Assembly (NCBI GenBank): GCA_917880885.1 | Contig: OU862928.1 | Coordinates: forward strand, 37,064,962-37,128,961 | Direction of reading: 5' to 3' | Length of the DNA stretch: 64,000 bases | Source of the DNA: Limnephilus marmoratus | Lineage: Eukaryota > Arthropoda > Insecta > Trichoptera > Limnephilidae | In this document: positions 11,176 through 20,852 of the stretch, in pieces | How positions within the stretch are numbered: the first letter of the stretch is position 1 | Layout: the number at the start of each line of letters is the position of its first letter | The notes under the pieces: model-generated | Seen by the model: the letters and a program-made list of their open reading frames with translations, nothing else | Told to the model about the DNA's origin: nothing | Databases searched by the model: none | Program-made: the position numbers and the translations under genes

Positions 11176-12100
11176 AAAAAATACTAATCACGGTTAAATT
11201 TGTTCATATAAAAACACAAAAATCGCAATTAAAAAATGGGAGGGTCGCGATTAAAAAATGGGAGGGTGGGGGTAGGAGGGTGAAAATTTGGGGTTTATAG
11301 GATTTTTTGTCAAATAAAAAAAAATGGTCAAAAAAATGGGAATTTTTTTCTGGATAGTGGCACCCTAATCACCTAGCGGTATGAAATATAAAAAAACGGT
11401 CGAGCCGTTTTCTTTCTGCCCTACAGCATATTCCAATTAGGTATCACATCACACTGATACCGGACAGTTGAAGCATTGTAAAAGAAATGTATAAAATTAT
11501 GCAATTTGACATTTCATTAAAGCACCCATCAAAAGAAGGCTTAACCATTCCACTGCGAAAAATGTGAACGGATTAAACTTAATTAATCCTATTCCGTTTG
11601 AAATCCACTTCAAACTTTAATCCATTGTTCGCATTATTATTATTTCCAGGGAAATTACGTCGAGTTCCAATTGCACCATCGCACTGCACTAGGGCTTAAA
11701 CCAAATCCCTCTTCCTCTCTCTCTCTCTATCTGTTCCCTCTCTGTCTGTAATGACGTTACATTTCTCTCTATCTCTCTGTTTCTCTCTTCTACGTTCAGC
11801 GATTTCCACTATTCTCATATTTCCAGTTTCCAGTCCACAAATTTAATTCCACTTTTGATAAAATCTAAGTCCACGTAGAGCCATTGAAGGTTTGGCCCAT
11901 TGCGCTCAGTTCCACACAAAATGTTAACTTCTTTCATAACGATCCAGTAATATAAAAATGTATGCAAAAATTGTGTGTATCATCTGGACTGTAGATTGGA
12001 AAATTTACTGGCCGTTGGACAGAATGCAAATTTCTTCTTCAATCTTTGCAAACGCACTTTTTGGCGTCATTTTTAATTAAATAAAAGTAAAAAACTTTGT
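11176..12100. other. Unassigned stretch with microsatellite
   Basis: 11215-11345 has repeats of GATTAAAAAATGGGAGGGT. 11700-11795 is a CT/TCTG microsatellite. At 11640-11655 a TTATTATTATTTCCAG looks like a splice acceptor, but the frame after it closes quickly. Possibly single-copy non-coding sequence. Confidence 0.35.
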
Positions 12101-12568
12101 TGAGAGGGAATAACCAGAGAAAACCGTTGATTATTGACTCTTTTCCACAAAAAAATTATAAATTGATTTCGAAAGATTGTTATTTTATGTAGTATAAGCA
12201 TGTTTTAAAATTTGAGAAAAAATGTTTATTTTTAGTATAATAAGGTTATACCATAGGTCGTTGGCAGATTTATTTAATTTTCAAACGAAAAATCTTATTT
12301 TACAAGACATATTTCATACCATGTAATCATACGTTAATGTAAATCAATACGTTATCTAGTAAACGCATGTTTCAAAGTTTAATTTTAGTTCAAATAAAAT
12401 CATTAGAAAAAATATTCGAACTTATGACGAAAATTTATCTATTTTATCTATCTATTTACGGTCTTACAAATTAATATATTTCAGATTTTTTTTTTTAACA
12501 TTTATTTTGCTTAGACATCATTAAAAAATGGTAAATATTTACGATCAAAAAATGATTACAAAAAGTAC

Positions 12569-13231
12569 TTCTTCTTCTTCTTGTGCCTTGTCCGTTCAAC
12601 GGACGTTGGCTATCATGTTGGCTATGCGGACTTTGTTTACTGCGGCCCGGAACAGCTCCACGGTAGACTGGCCAAACCACTGTCTCAGGTTTTCAGCCAT
12701 GAGGTTCTCCTTCTTCCAGGGCCCCGTCTTCCGGCAATCTTTCCCTGCATTATGAGATGCAGGATCTCATACTTCTCTGGATGTCTCATCACGTGTCCAA
12801 GATATTGAAGTTTTCGGATTTTTATGGTTTTAATTACTTCCTTTTCTTTATTCATCCGAACCATAACATCTTCATTTGTGACCCTGTCCATCCAGCTTAT
12901 TTTAAGTATTCTTCTGTAGATCCACATCTCGAATGCCTCAAATCGCCTAATTAATTCTTCAGTAAGCGTCCATGCTTCCATTCCATAAAATAATATTGAA
13001 AATACGTAGCATCTGACCATTCGCATTCGTAATCCAAGGTTGAGATCATGACTGCAGAACATTTTTTTCATGCGGATAAAGGTTGCACGAGCTTGCTCAA
13101 TGCGGCATTTGATTTCAACTGAAGGATCCCATCTATCATTTACATTGCAGCCCAAGTATACAATACTTTGTACCTTCTCCAGTTTTATTCCAGCAATATA
13201 AAGATGTTCATCCAATGCGTTATTTTTGCTT
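12569..13231 (-). mobile_element. 5'-truncated LINE with 9-bp TSD in RepD
   Basis: Bounded by perfect AAAAAGTAC duplications (12560-12568 and 13232-13240). The 3' end on the reverse strand is (GAA)n just before the TSD. The 5' end starts at CAAAAATAACGCATTG, almost the same point as the copy at 8502. The clean insertion shows mobilisation after RepD. Confidence 0.9.
12600..13228 (-). pseudogene. LINE endonuclease-RT C-terminus, single frameshift
   Basis: The frame contains CSHDLNLGLRMRMVRCYV, LFYGMEAWTLTEELIRRFEAF, YRRILKISWMDRVTNEDV, LQYLGHVMRHPEKYEILHL and GRRGPGRRRTSWLK. This is the typical tail of an RTE-like insect endonuclease-RT. A lost A near 12701 (four A's against five in 8502-9075) ends the frame at 12685. 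Beyond it the tail (LRQWFGQSTVELFRAA) continues in another frame. The polymerase core is not included. Confidence 0.85.
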
Positions 13232-13479
13232 AAAAAGTACGTAATTTTAATATTTTTATCATCACGCCTTTCAGCATTTTTTGGATGTGGGTACAAATTA
13301 AAGCAAATTTTGAATTAAATAAAATCGATATTGAGTTAGAATTTTAAAAAGCTGGTACGCAGAATAATTAACCTTTCTCGATGGTACCGCCTAGTACGAT
13401 CGTAAGAACATTTTTCGACAAAATTTGGATTCTCGGCCGCTGTCGGCCCTAAAACACCACCTGGTCTATTTAATCAAAA

Positions 13480-13521
13480 TTATCAACTTGTTTCGAAACT
13501 CAGGTTTCTTCATCAGAATAA
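13480..13521 (-). ncRNA. Hammerhead-like ribozyme core
   Basis: On the reverse strand: CTGATGA, an extra A, stem II GAAAC/GTTTC with loop CTGA, GAAA, ACAAGT as tiny stem III, U, then GATAA. Stem I pairs TTATT (before CTGATGA) with GATAA, including one G-U. The stem sequences differ from those at 7485-7529 but pair equally well, which supports structure. Self-cleavage untested. Confidence 0.5.
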
Positions 13522-13734
13522 GATTAACATTTTTAAAAATGATAAAAGACATACAAGTATAGACAAGCAAGAACTATAGACAAAAAATTTATAGAGAGAG
13601 GTTATTAATTACTTAAAAGTATCATAAAAAACAATTATATTAAATGAAATATAAAAATTATTTTAGTACCCAACATTAGTAAACAAGAAATCTAATTTAA
13701 TTAACAAAAATAAATTATTTAAAAAAGTAGGAAT

Positions 13735-14204
13735 CATCATCATCACTATTGGCTCTACAACCCCTGGTGGGTCTTGGCCTCCTCAAGAGTCTTCCTCCAC
13801 TCATCTCGGTTTTGCGCCAGCTCTCTCCAGTTTGGAAGCTCCAAGATAGATATGTCTTTGAGGACGTTGTCGCCCCATCTTAGTCTTGGCCTTCCCAGGC
13901 TCCTTCGCCCTATTGGTCTTGAGTTCAGCAGGGACTTTGGTGCTTGATGCTCGGTCATTCTCTCCACATGACCCAGCCACCGTAGTCTTCCCAATTTTAT
14001 AAATTTTGCGACGTTTAGCTCCTTAAACAAGGTATAGAGCTGATTGTTATAGCGTCTGCGCCAAAATCCATTTTCTAGAACCGGTCCGAAGATGCGCCTC
14101 AAAATTTTTCTTTCAAAAACGTCCAGTGCTCGCTCATTCCTCTTAGTTAGTACCCAAGTCTCAGCTGTGTACGTAAGTACTGGTCTGATAAGTGTTGGTC
14201 TGAT
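13735..14204 (-). mobile_element. RTE-like LINE relic with 14-bp TSD
   Basis: Perfect duplication AAAAAAGTAGGAAT (13721-13734 and 14205-14218). The 3' tail on the reverse strand is (GAT)n-like. It encodes VLTYTAETWVLTKRNERALDV, FERKILRRIFGPVLENGFW, LGRLRWLGHVERMTEHQAP, WRELAQNRDEWRKTLEEAK and THQGL. Same family as 42585-43238, more 5' truncated but with fewer coding lesions. Confidence 0.9.
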
Positions 14205-14299
14205 AAAAAAGTAGGAATAGGAACAAAAATTTAAGATATGGCTATTTAATTTTGTTTCAATTATTTCTGGCTTTCACCTTTCAAGGGTGTTCTAGGCCA

Positions 14300-14640
14300 T
14301 CATTTAAAATTATAGAAAAATGAAAGGTGAATTAATATATTAATTTTATTTAAATGAGCAAATTTCAGAATTACATGGAAGATAGGAGTCGAGTTCCGAC
14401 TTAGAAGAGATGAGATGTTGAATGGAGGGGAGGCAATTTTAGATAATGCTTGATAGAAGAGAGGATATTTATTTAGAGAGGGACAACCAAAAAATATGTG
14501 ATCTAAAGTTCTCACATCTAGACCACAGAATGAAAAATCTCTACAAGTCAATGATGTGAATTTTAAAAAGGTGAGAAGGAACGGAACAATGTGCGATCAA
14601 TATGGGATAGTCCTTTGTATTGAGTCGTAGAGGGCACCCT
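14300..14640 (-). pseudogene. LINE C-terminal zinc-finger/RNase H-end relic
   Basis: The reverse frame has SHIDRTLFRSFSPF, then (frameshift) CRDFSFCGLDVRTLDHIFF and GCPSLNKYPLFYQAL. The C..C..H..C arrangement with 'LDHIFFGC' is the usual end of I/R1/jockey-type elements after RNase H. Two frames are needed. It is interior to the inverted-end element 13445-14790. Confidence 0.6.
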
Positions 14641-14959
14641 TCGATTTGGTTATTTATAATATTTAATTGAAAAATAAAAAAATTCATTATTTAATTGTAA
14701 ACGTTTGACTTTGGTTTCGAAATATGTTGATAATTTTGATTAAATGGTGATGTTTTACAAAGTTATTTGTTTTCATTTAATTCAGAATGCAAATTGTTTA
14801 AAATATAAATCAGACACCAAGTCTTGGATCATCAGACAGATCAAACATCAACGATTTTATTAAATCTGTATTTACAAGTATGTATTTCCAATGGTACGTG
14901 GCTTACGTAAAATTTTAAACTTTGAAATCTGGACAACTTAAAAAAAATCTTAACCTGGA

Positions 14960-15905
14960 AAATTAACCGAATTGCAATTTTTCGAACTTCAATTTTTCGA
15001 AAACATATTCATCGAACATCAATTGACCGAAACTAGTCTTTCGAATTGATATAAGTATGTATACAGTGCGCAGGTCCCAGGTGTGGTTCTCTCCAGATAG
15101 TCTATAGTCAGGTTGTAAGTCTGAGCTGCCCTTGTTGACTTCCTTCTGTTCCACACCGAGTAACCGTACAATGAGATGATAGAGAGAGGTAGAGTCTGAG
15201 GTTATCCTTGTGTAGTAAAAACACTTGTGTTTGGTACTGGATATTGATTCTGTTTATTCTGATGAATAATTTTGTACAGAGTGGTTTTGGTCTGAACACT
15301 AGACTTGACTATTTTGACTAATTAATGTTAGCAGAAGCGAAAGAAGGTTTGATTTAATGCTAAACAAGCAGAGTTTAGACGAGGATAATAACAATATAGA
15401 GAGACTGTTTGTAAGATTGAGAATGTAGAATGTTTTCAAGAATGACAAGACACGCCATTTATAGACACAGAAAGAGAAAGTTTGATGCGCCACAGACAAA
15501 AGAGATTTTAGACGGACATTTTATGGCGATATTTTAGTAAGAGGTGGCATAGACGCGAAAGTTTACGATAAAGGGCTCTACACATCGAGTTTAGAAGAAA
15601 TGATAAGTAAGTGTTCAGTGCTACATGAATTTAAATATAAAATAGGACAATCACAACACACAACATCCAACATACAGTACGTATAAGAGTATTTTAATAT
15701 ACATAGGATGGACAATACCAACTAACCTAACCTAACATTATCTCGTTAGTCATGAGCAAGTATATGTATTTTAAAAGTTGATTAACAAATTCGAAAAATA
15801 TGTCTTTTAGCCAATTGCTGTTAGAAAAATTAGTCTTTCGAAAAACTGAAATTCGAACAATCGATTTCGAACAATTGATTTCGAAAAATTGAATTGGAAA
15901 AACAT
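14960..15905. mobile_element. Foldback element with CGAA-repeat arms
   Basis: The left arm (14965-15050) and right arm (15785-15905) are inverted and each is built of degenerate 14-16-bp units around TTTTTCGAA/TTCGAAAAA. The interior (about 15060-15780) is not shared with other elements here. Same architecture as the GATCCGGC foldback at 36661-37587 but a different motif. No transposase seen. Exact ends and TSD not resolved. Confidence 0.6.
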
Positions 15906-15948
15906 GTTACTCCCGGAAAATAATACTGTATTTTATTTTTGATGTAAT

Positions 15949-16325
15949 TCTTCTTTCGTATGGTGGGGGGTCAGAGGGGGACATCTAGGTCTGCGAGCCA
16001 GTCTAGGGCCTCAGGCGTTGCCCTGTGGACCTCATCAATCCCGCCGGGGAATGAATGGAGCGGGCATTCGTTGACCACATGTTCGATGGTCTGCACCGCA
16101 CCGCATTCACACGTCGCCGACTCTTTAAGGCCCCATCTATGCATCATGTGAGCACAACGGCTATGGGAGCACCTTATCCTATTGATGGCAGTCCAGAGTT
16201 TGCGAAACAATGAGAACCCAGGCTGTCTCTCAGTGGGGTGGGCGTTTTTGACGTTGGCTGATTGCCACTCAAGCTTCCACCTATCTTCTGGGGTGAGAGG
16301 TGTTCGAAGGAGTCTTTCTCCTTCC
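15949..16325 (-). mobile_element. 5'-truncated LINE with 10-bp TSD
   Basis: Perfect TTGATGTAAT at 15939-15948 and 16326-16335. The 3' end on the reverse strand is CCCCCACCATACGAAAGAAGAA. The same family recurs, shorter, at 60284-60464. Confidence 0.9.
15971..16325 (-). pseudogene. LINE ORF2 C-terminus with CCHC-type end
   Basis: The continuous reverse frame includes LLRTPLTPEDRWKLEWQSAN, RKLWTAINRIRCSHSRCAHM, WGLKESATCECGAVQTIEHV and VNECPLHSFPGG, stopping after ADLDVPL. 'CxCG..(x)EHVVxECP' is the cysteine/histidine end typical of CR1/jockey-type insect ORF2 proteins. The frame is intact over the preserved 3' part. Upstream RT and endonuclease are missing by truncation. Confidence 0.8.
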
Positions 16326-16398
16326 TTGATGTAATATAATGTTGTTATTCAATTTTTATTGTAAACTGATACGTTTTAAAATTTTCACGGCCAAAAGT

Positions 16399-16568
16399 AT
16401 TTTCGTTATTTGTTTTTGGGGCAACCTCATTCTTGAGCCAACGTTTCGGACAGCGTTGCAATGTCCGGATCTGCCCTGATGATGGACACTGCAACGCTGT
16501 CCGAAACGTTGGCTCAAGAAGGAGGTTGCGCAACACGGCATAACACCTCAAAAACAAATAACGAAAAT
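16399..16568. repeat. Foldback (RepE palindrome)
   Basis: The left arm (ATTTTCGTTATTTGTTTTTG..CCAACGTTTCGGACAGCGTTGCA) is mirrored in the right arm, which has an additional block GCGCAACACGGCATAACACC. The loop contains GGATCTGCCCTGATGATGG. The arms are homologous to 20-120. Confidence 0.8.
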
Positions 16569-16593
16569 TTATTGTGAACTGATTATGTCAAAC

Positions 16594-16680
16594 TGCCTGC
16601 TCTCATAACAGGAGTTCCTAGCGAGACAGGCACCGAACATCACCAATGTAATGTACTTAATAAAAATAAATAAAAAAGAA
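16594..16680 (+). repeat. LINE 3' UTR hairpin fragment (type c)
   Basis: CCTGCTCTCA..ACAGGAG..CTCCTAGCGAGACAGGC forms a stem-loop followed by AATAAAAATAAATAAAA. The same structure occurs at 28610-28690, 32030-32080 and 53880-53940, in the last two next to RT relics. Probably the 3' end of a CR1/jockey-like LINE. Confidence 0.65.
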
Positions 16681-17023
16681 GACATTCTTATATTGGTTGA
16701 CCTTTTCCACATGGATACACCGACTTCTTCTACCGAATTCATTTCCTCAGTACAATAACATAGAAACGTGAACCGGAAATTTTGTCTCAGACGAGAAACT
16801 CATTTTTAATCGAGAAAATGGTTTTTGGTAGATATATCAAAAAGCCACAAAATGCATTTGAAAACGGAATATTGCTGTTTTTAATAGAAGTAGATATCAT
16901 GAGATATATGTACGCTTTTAGATACAGGGTTGACAATATATTTTCAAATGGAATTTTCTCTTAATCATTTTCTACGTATCCTTTTGGAACTCTGCGGAAC
17001 TGCAGTCGTACCATTCAGGTAGA
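16681..17023. other. Unassigned stretch
   Basis: A 60-codon frame (16782-16964) is not recognisable. No repeat match within the window. Confidence 0.3.
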
Positions 17024-17658
17024 TTAACCCTTTATAGCATCATGTGACAGTTCTGTTACAAACCGCTTCAATGCTCACAACATCTAAAATAGTCATCAAA
17101 TTTAATTTAAAATCAAAGTAATAGCACATAAACACACCATTCTTCATAATGCAAGTACATTTTCTCACAAATAGATGGCGTTAATGACTGAAAAGTTCAG
17201 TTGACCTTCAGTCGCCGTGAAATTGATAACGACACGCATTTGAAACATTTAAAAAAAGAAAAAAAATAGTTCAACTTGCTGTCAAGTACTTATTTTTGTG
17301 TAAACCTAAGGTAAATTCATTGTTTTGTACAATATATCCTTAGTTACTCAAAATATTTAGTAGTTTTGGCATGAGGAAGTAATTTAAGTTTGTTTCATTC
17401 CTGTCACATTGCGTTATAAAGTTCATATTCACCTAATGTTTGCTGGTATATTTGGGATGTGAGGAAAATTATTGTTGTATATCTTAGGATAATTTATTCC
17501 AACAAAAAATCCCACCAAGGCTAAGCCTTTCCGTGGGCAACATATTTTAATAGAATATTAGTAGGTACATACGAGTATACATAAAATATACCTACATATA
17601 TTTTTTCGTTTTTTGTTACTAAATATTTTTCCTGATTTTTATACTTTTTCTTGTCGGA

Positions 17659-18690
17659 ATGGCTTTCCCGGACTTGAGAAATGATGAAATTATTGAAAAA
17701 TTATTTTTTAACAATAAAGACAGGAAGGATTGCTTCGAGAATGATGATGACAGCCTTGCAGACCTCAGACTTAGAGCATCAGAGCGATTTAGATTCAAAC
17801 TTGGAGTCTCAGTCCGGTGGTGAGATTGTTGTTGAGCCTAAGCCTATATCTGCACCAACTTTGCAACCAGGACCATCGGAAGGCAAACAAAATTAAAAAA
17901 ATCTAGTCTAGAAGAAGAAAAATCTTGAGTTGAATGAGCATCAGCTTCGTTTCGTAGGTGACAAGTCCTTGGCACATAAGATCGTTTTTTTTTTTTAATT
18001 TTTCCCAAGGAATTGATAGACTACATTGCTGATCAAACGAATCTGTACGTAGTTCAAAAAGATCCCAGTAATTCTTTCCGAGTGTCAGAAACAGATATGC
18101 AGTTTATGGGAGTAGTTTTCATCGTGTCTTTAGTGCATCTTCCAAGAATAACAAAACACTTGCATAATTTGATTGGGACGCCTATACTGAAAGAAACTAC
18201 TCCAGTCAATAAATTTGAGAAGGTGAGGTTGATCGATAGCATCATGGATAGATATAAAATATTGTTGCGAAGCAAACGATGGCAACTTCGTATGTTCTAC
18301 CATTTTTTGGACCTTGTGATGTCCAATGCCTGGCTATTGTGTAAGAGAGTTCTAAAAGCAAATAACAAGCAGGACGCTAAGCTTGCATGAGCCGAATTTC
18401 GTTTGGAGGTTGTTATGGTGCTTTGTAAGCTGGGTACAAAGAACGCTATGATGCGCCGTAGCATTGAACCAGAAATTCAGGCTAAGAAACAAAAGGGTCC
18501 AGCACAATAATATGTTCCTCCAATGGCAGTATGACAAGGTCGAATTGGGCATTGGTCAGTACGGGCTGAAAAAAGATTTTTTTGTAAGCGTCCAGATTGC
18601 AATGGTGTCGTACAAACGCTGTTTGATAAATGTGAGGTTGCATTATGCTACAATAAGCAAAATAATTGTTACAAATTATTTCATACTTCG
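17659..18690 (+). pseudogene. piggyBac transposase pseudogene, internally deleted
   Basis: The likely start is ATG 17659. The acidic N-terminus switches frame near 17740 (SDLEHQSDLDSNLESQ). 18013-18390 reads ELIDYIADQTNLYVVQ, FMGVVFIVSLVHLPRI and PVNKFEKVR, then jumps directly to RWQLRMFYHFLDLVMSNAWL. The central part with the catalytic aspartates is deleted. The tail shows the cysteine-rich domain (CKRPDC..KCEV.LCYNKQNNCYKLFH) in a shifted frame with stops. Matches the DDE_Tnp_1_7 type. Non-functional. Confidence 0.85.
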
Positions 18691-19289
18691 TAGACACTTA
18701 AGAATATTTTTAAGCATAGTAACGCAATGTAACATAAATGTCACAAACCCCTTTTCTACTGTTTTATCATTTTATTATTAAAATTTTGAAAAAATAAAAA
18801 ATACGTGTTTTATTATGAAACGTTATATGTCACGTGATGCCAAAATCTAACGTAATATAATAGGTTCTATTTAAACCTCGTAGTATGAATCTAAGATATC
18901 TTAACTGACAGTATTGAATTGAGGTTATAAAATGTTGCAAATAGAAATGTAGGAAGGCATAGCTCATGGTAGGTAAAACATGTGGATTGGAAACAATACT
19001 AAATGAAATTAAAGGCATTAATAGGTAAGATAAATTTTAATAACAAATTAGAGGGATTGACAAAATTTAAAGACTACAATAATTAAATAATTAATCATCA
19101 GGGTGCGGTGACTGCTCAAGGAAAACAGTCATACTAAATCATAATGCTTCTACGTTAAAAAAAGGATAAAAGGCGCCAGTCGTTTATTAAAGGCCCTAAT
19201 ACTATTAAACGACAAATAGTGTGAAATGATTACATGAGAAAACCAATAAATAAAGTAACGTTACGTGGAAAGCTACATGATGAAACTCT

Positions 19290-19510
19290 TCTGTGAAATA
19301 TTCCGCCCGCCGTGTTTCTTGCCTGGACTCACATGTCTCACACGTCTGTTCGACTCGCCGCCTGGATCAAACTGAAGTACTTCCGTGCACGCAACGCTCT
19401 CGAACTCTTGCTAGACAAGGCCACCAACCTCGGGAAAACAATCGGCGCCAACCGCACCGGTCAAATCCAACGAGCAATCCAATGCCGTAGCGGTTCTTAC
19501 CGCTACAATT
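19290..19510 (+). other. GC-richer segment inside piggyBac
   Basis: The open frame 19312-19563 reads AWIKLKYFRARNALELLLDK and GANRTGQIQRAIQCRSG. Composition differs from the flanking AT-rich element. I do not recognise it. It could be captured DNA or an original 3' segment of the element. Confidence 0.35.
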
Positions 19511-19742
19511 ATTTCCAGAAAGCTATAAAAACACCTGGAATTTTTGACTTTTCAAGAAGTTGAGTTATAAAGGGTTAAGTTATCTAATATGATGACTCGT
19601 AATACTAGGTCACTCAAATAATTATTTTATCCAGCAGAGAGGATGCAACATTGCACGTATCAACTATCAATGCACTGATTGCTTCATCTACATTCACACA
19701 TACTATTCTGTCATTCTTACTTTCACTTAAAATCCCAGCGTG

Positions 19743-20078
19743 GAAAATAAATTTTGTTTGATTAATTTGTGTTATTTCACAATTTATTCATTTAAAATAA
19801 TATATAGTATATTTGCGGCACGTTCCAGAGTGGAAGATACTCTCAGTATCGCCCTGGCGTAAGACCACCATTCAGAATTGAAACGTTGCTTGAAATGGCG
19901 TTAGCCGTGTTTGGTAACCAGATCTGAATAGCCATTCCCCACCACCCTCTTCCCCATCTCCTTCCCTTCCGCATTACCTTCAGCCTCACAACATACCCCA
20001 ATTGGGGATGCCATAGTCCCACTGGCTCCAGACGGGAGCAGTTGGGACTCTTGTGCGGTGTTCATATAATTTTTTTTT
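19743..20078 (+). mobile_element. SINE-C, lacking the tRNA head
   Basis: It matches 56805-57155 from AAATAAATTTT..TTTGATTAATTTGTG through GGCACGTTCCAGAGTGG, CCCCAATTGGGGATGCCAT and GGGAGCAGTTGGGACTCTTG to the T/A-rich tail. The pol III head is missing. A second short tail copy (GCGGTATTCACGTAAAAAAAAG) follows at 20095-20115. Confidence 0.85.
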
Positions 20079-20104
20079 AAAAAACACACAGAACTGCGGT
20101 ATTC

Positions 20105-20215
20105 ACGTAAAAAAAAGAGAAAAAAAGAGCTCCGGCTAGACTAAAGTCCTGGGTTCAATTCTTAGATTTGACCGAATCCTTTTCCGATTTTCCTGTTTCA
20201 AATTTTTGTTTGAAG
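20105..20215 (+). repeat. tRNA-like SINE head fragment
   Basis: GGCTAGACTAAAGTCCTGGGTTCAATTCTTAG resembles a pol III B-box region. It is followed by TTTGACCGAATCCTTTTCCG, a tail arrangement also seen in the foldback at 48136-48304. No complete cloverleaf. Confidence 0.45.
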
Positions 20216-20852
20216 TTCTCTAATATTGGCTAAATTTGAGATTTTATTTTTTAAGTTATTCCAAAAATAAATTAAATTAATACACATTTCTATTGCCCTC
20301 ACTGACAAATATAAAAAAATATATATTTTAAAAGTAGCTTAGTAAATACAAAACCATAGTTACCATACCAGGAATTTAACATGAAGAACCAGTACATAAA
20401 ATCTTAGTATTTGCTAGTACGTGAGTACCCCCAAAGCTTACCATAGACTATAACATTATGGGCTCTTAGCTCTTACCCAGAGCAGAGTGCAAATAATAGT
20501 CTATGCTCCTTAAAATTCTGCTGTCTTCTCGCCGAACATCTGCAATGCGGCTGCATTACGTGTCTGTGGTCTCTACTCTACTCTATGGTACAATACTGCT
20601 TTATCTATGGCCAAGTAAATTCAAATTAGGAGCGTTATAAATTTGCCCGATAATTTGAACGGACGCCGCCACGTCCTGGATGAAATATGACGATTATCTA
20701 TGGAAACGGGCGGTTTATTAGTTTCTTTGCCTTGTCTATGGTAATTTTATGTTTTATGGAACAGTTAAAATTTTGTTCTGTGAAATATCGTTTATTTTCG
20801 ACAGGTCAATCTTTTACACGTTAATAACGGGAAGTGTGAAATTTAAAACGTT
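20216..20852. other. Unassigned stretch
   Basis: Non-coding, with no repeat family in this window. Confidence 0.3.

Larger units (their letters stand above)
12106..13440 (-). mobile_element. RepD copy 2, split by a LINE
   Basis: Reverse-oriented RepD: GAGGGAATAACCAGAG at the left, the GTATTGACTCTTTTCC.. interior, and CTTTCTCGATGGTACCGCC..GATCGTAAGAACA near the right. The right terminus is decayed. A LINE (12569-13231) interrupts it with a perfect 9-bp TSD. The uninterrupted RepD at 47690-47705 reads straight through AAAAAGTACAC, serving as the empty site. Confidence 0.85.
13445..14790. mobile_element. Element with inverted ends and hammerhead-like motif
   Basis: Left end AAAACACCACCTGG..TTTAATCAAAATTATCAAC and the reverse complement of the right end (AAAACATCACCATTTAATC..) match over about 45 bp. 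The left end carries a full hammerhead-like core (13480-13521). The right end keeps only the GAAA..GATAATTTTGATTAAAT half. The interior holds two LINE relics, one with its own 14-bp TSD. The same end sequence recurs at 45820-45905 and, decayed, at 61340-61395. Possibly a Penelope-like or retrozyme-like derivative. Confidence 0.55.
17024..19578 (+). mobile_element. piggyBac element, defective
   Basis: Both ends are preserved: TTAA (17024-17027) followed by CCCTTTATAGC, and GTTATAAAGGG followed by TTAA (19575-19578). The TTAA duplication and CCC-starting terminal repeats are piggyBac hallmarks. The interior holds a broken transposase. It also has a LINE 3' hairpin scrap (17500-17545) and a GC-richer segment (19290-19510) unlike the rest. 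Confidence 0.9.

Noticed and set aside
11638..11700. Possible intron-exon border (TTATTATTATTTCCAG)
   Set aside because: The downstream frame closes within about 20 codons and no donor or neighbouring exon is visible.
12528..12954. Plus-strand frames over the LINE at 12569-13231
   Set aside because: Antisense shadows of the RT relic; they have no homologous pattern of their own.
15718..15738. Telomere-like CTAACCTAACCTAAC
   Set aside because: Fewer than three units of the insect telomere repeat; too short to mean a telomere or an internal telomeric site.
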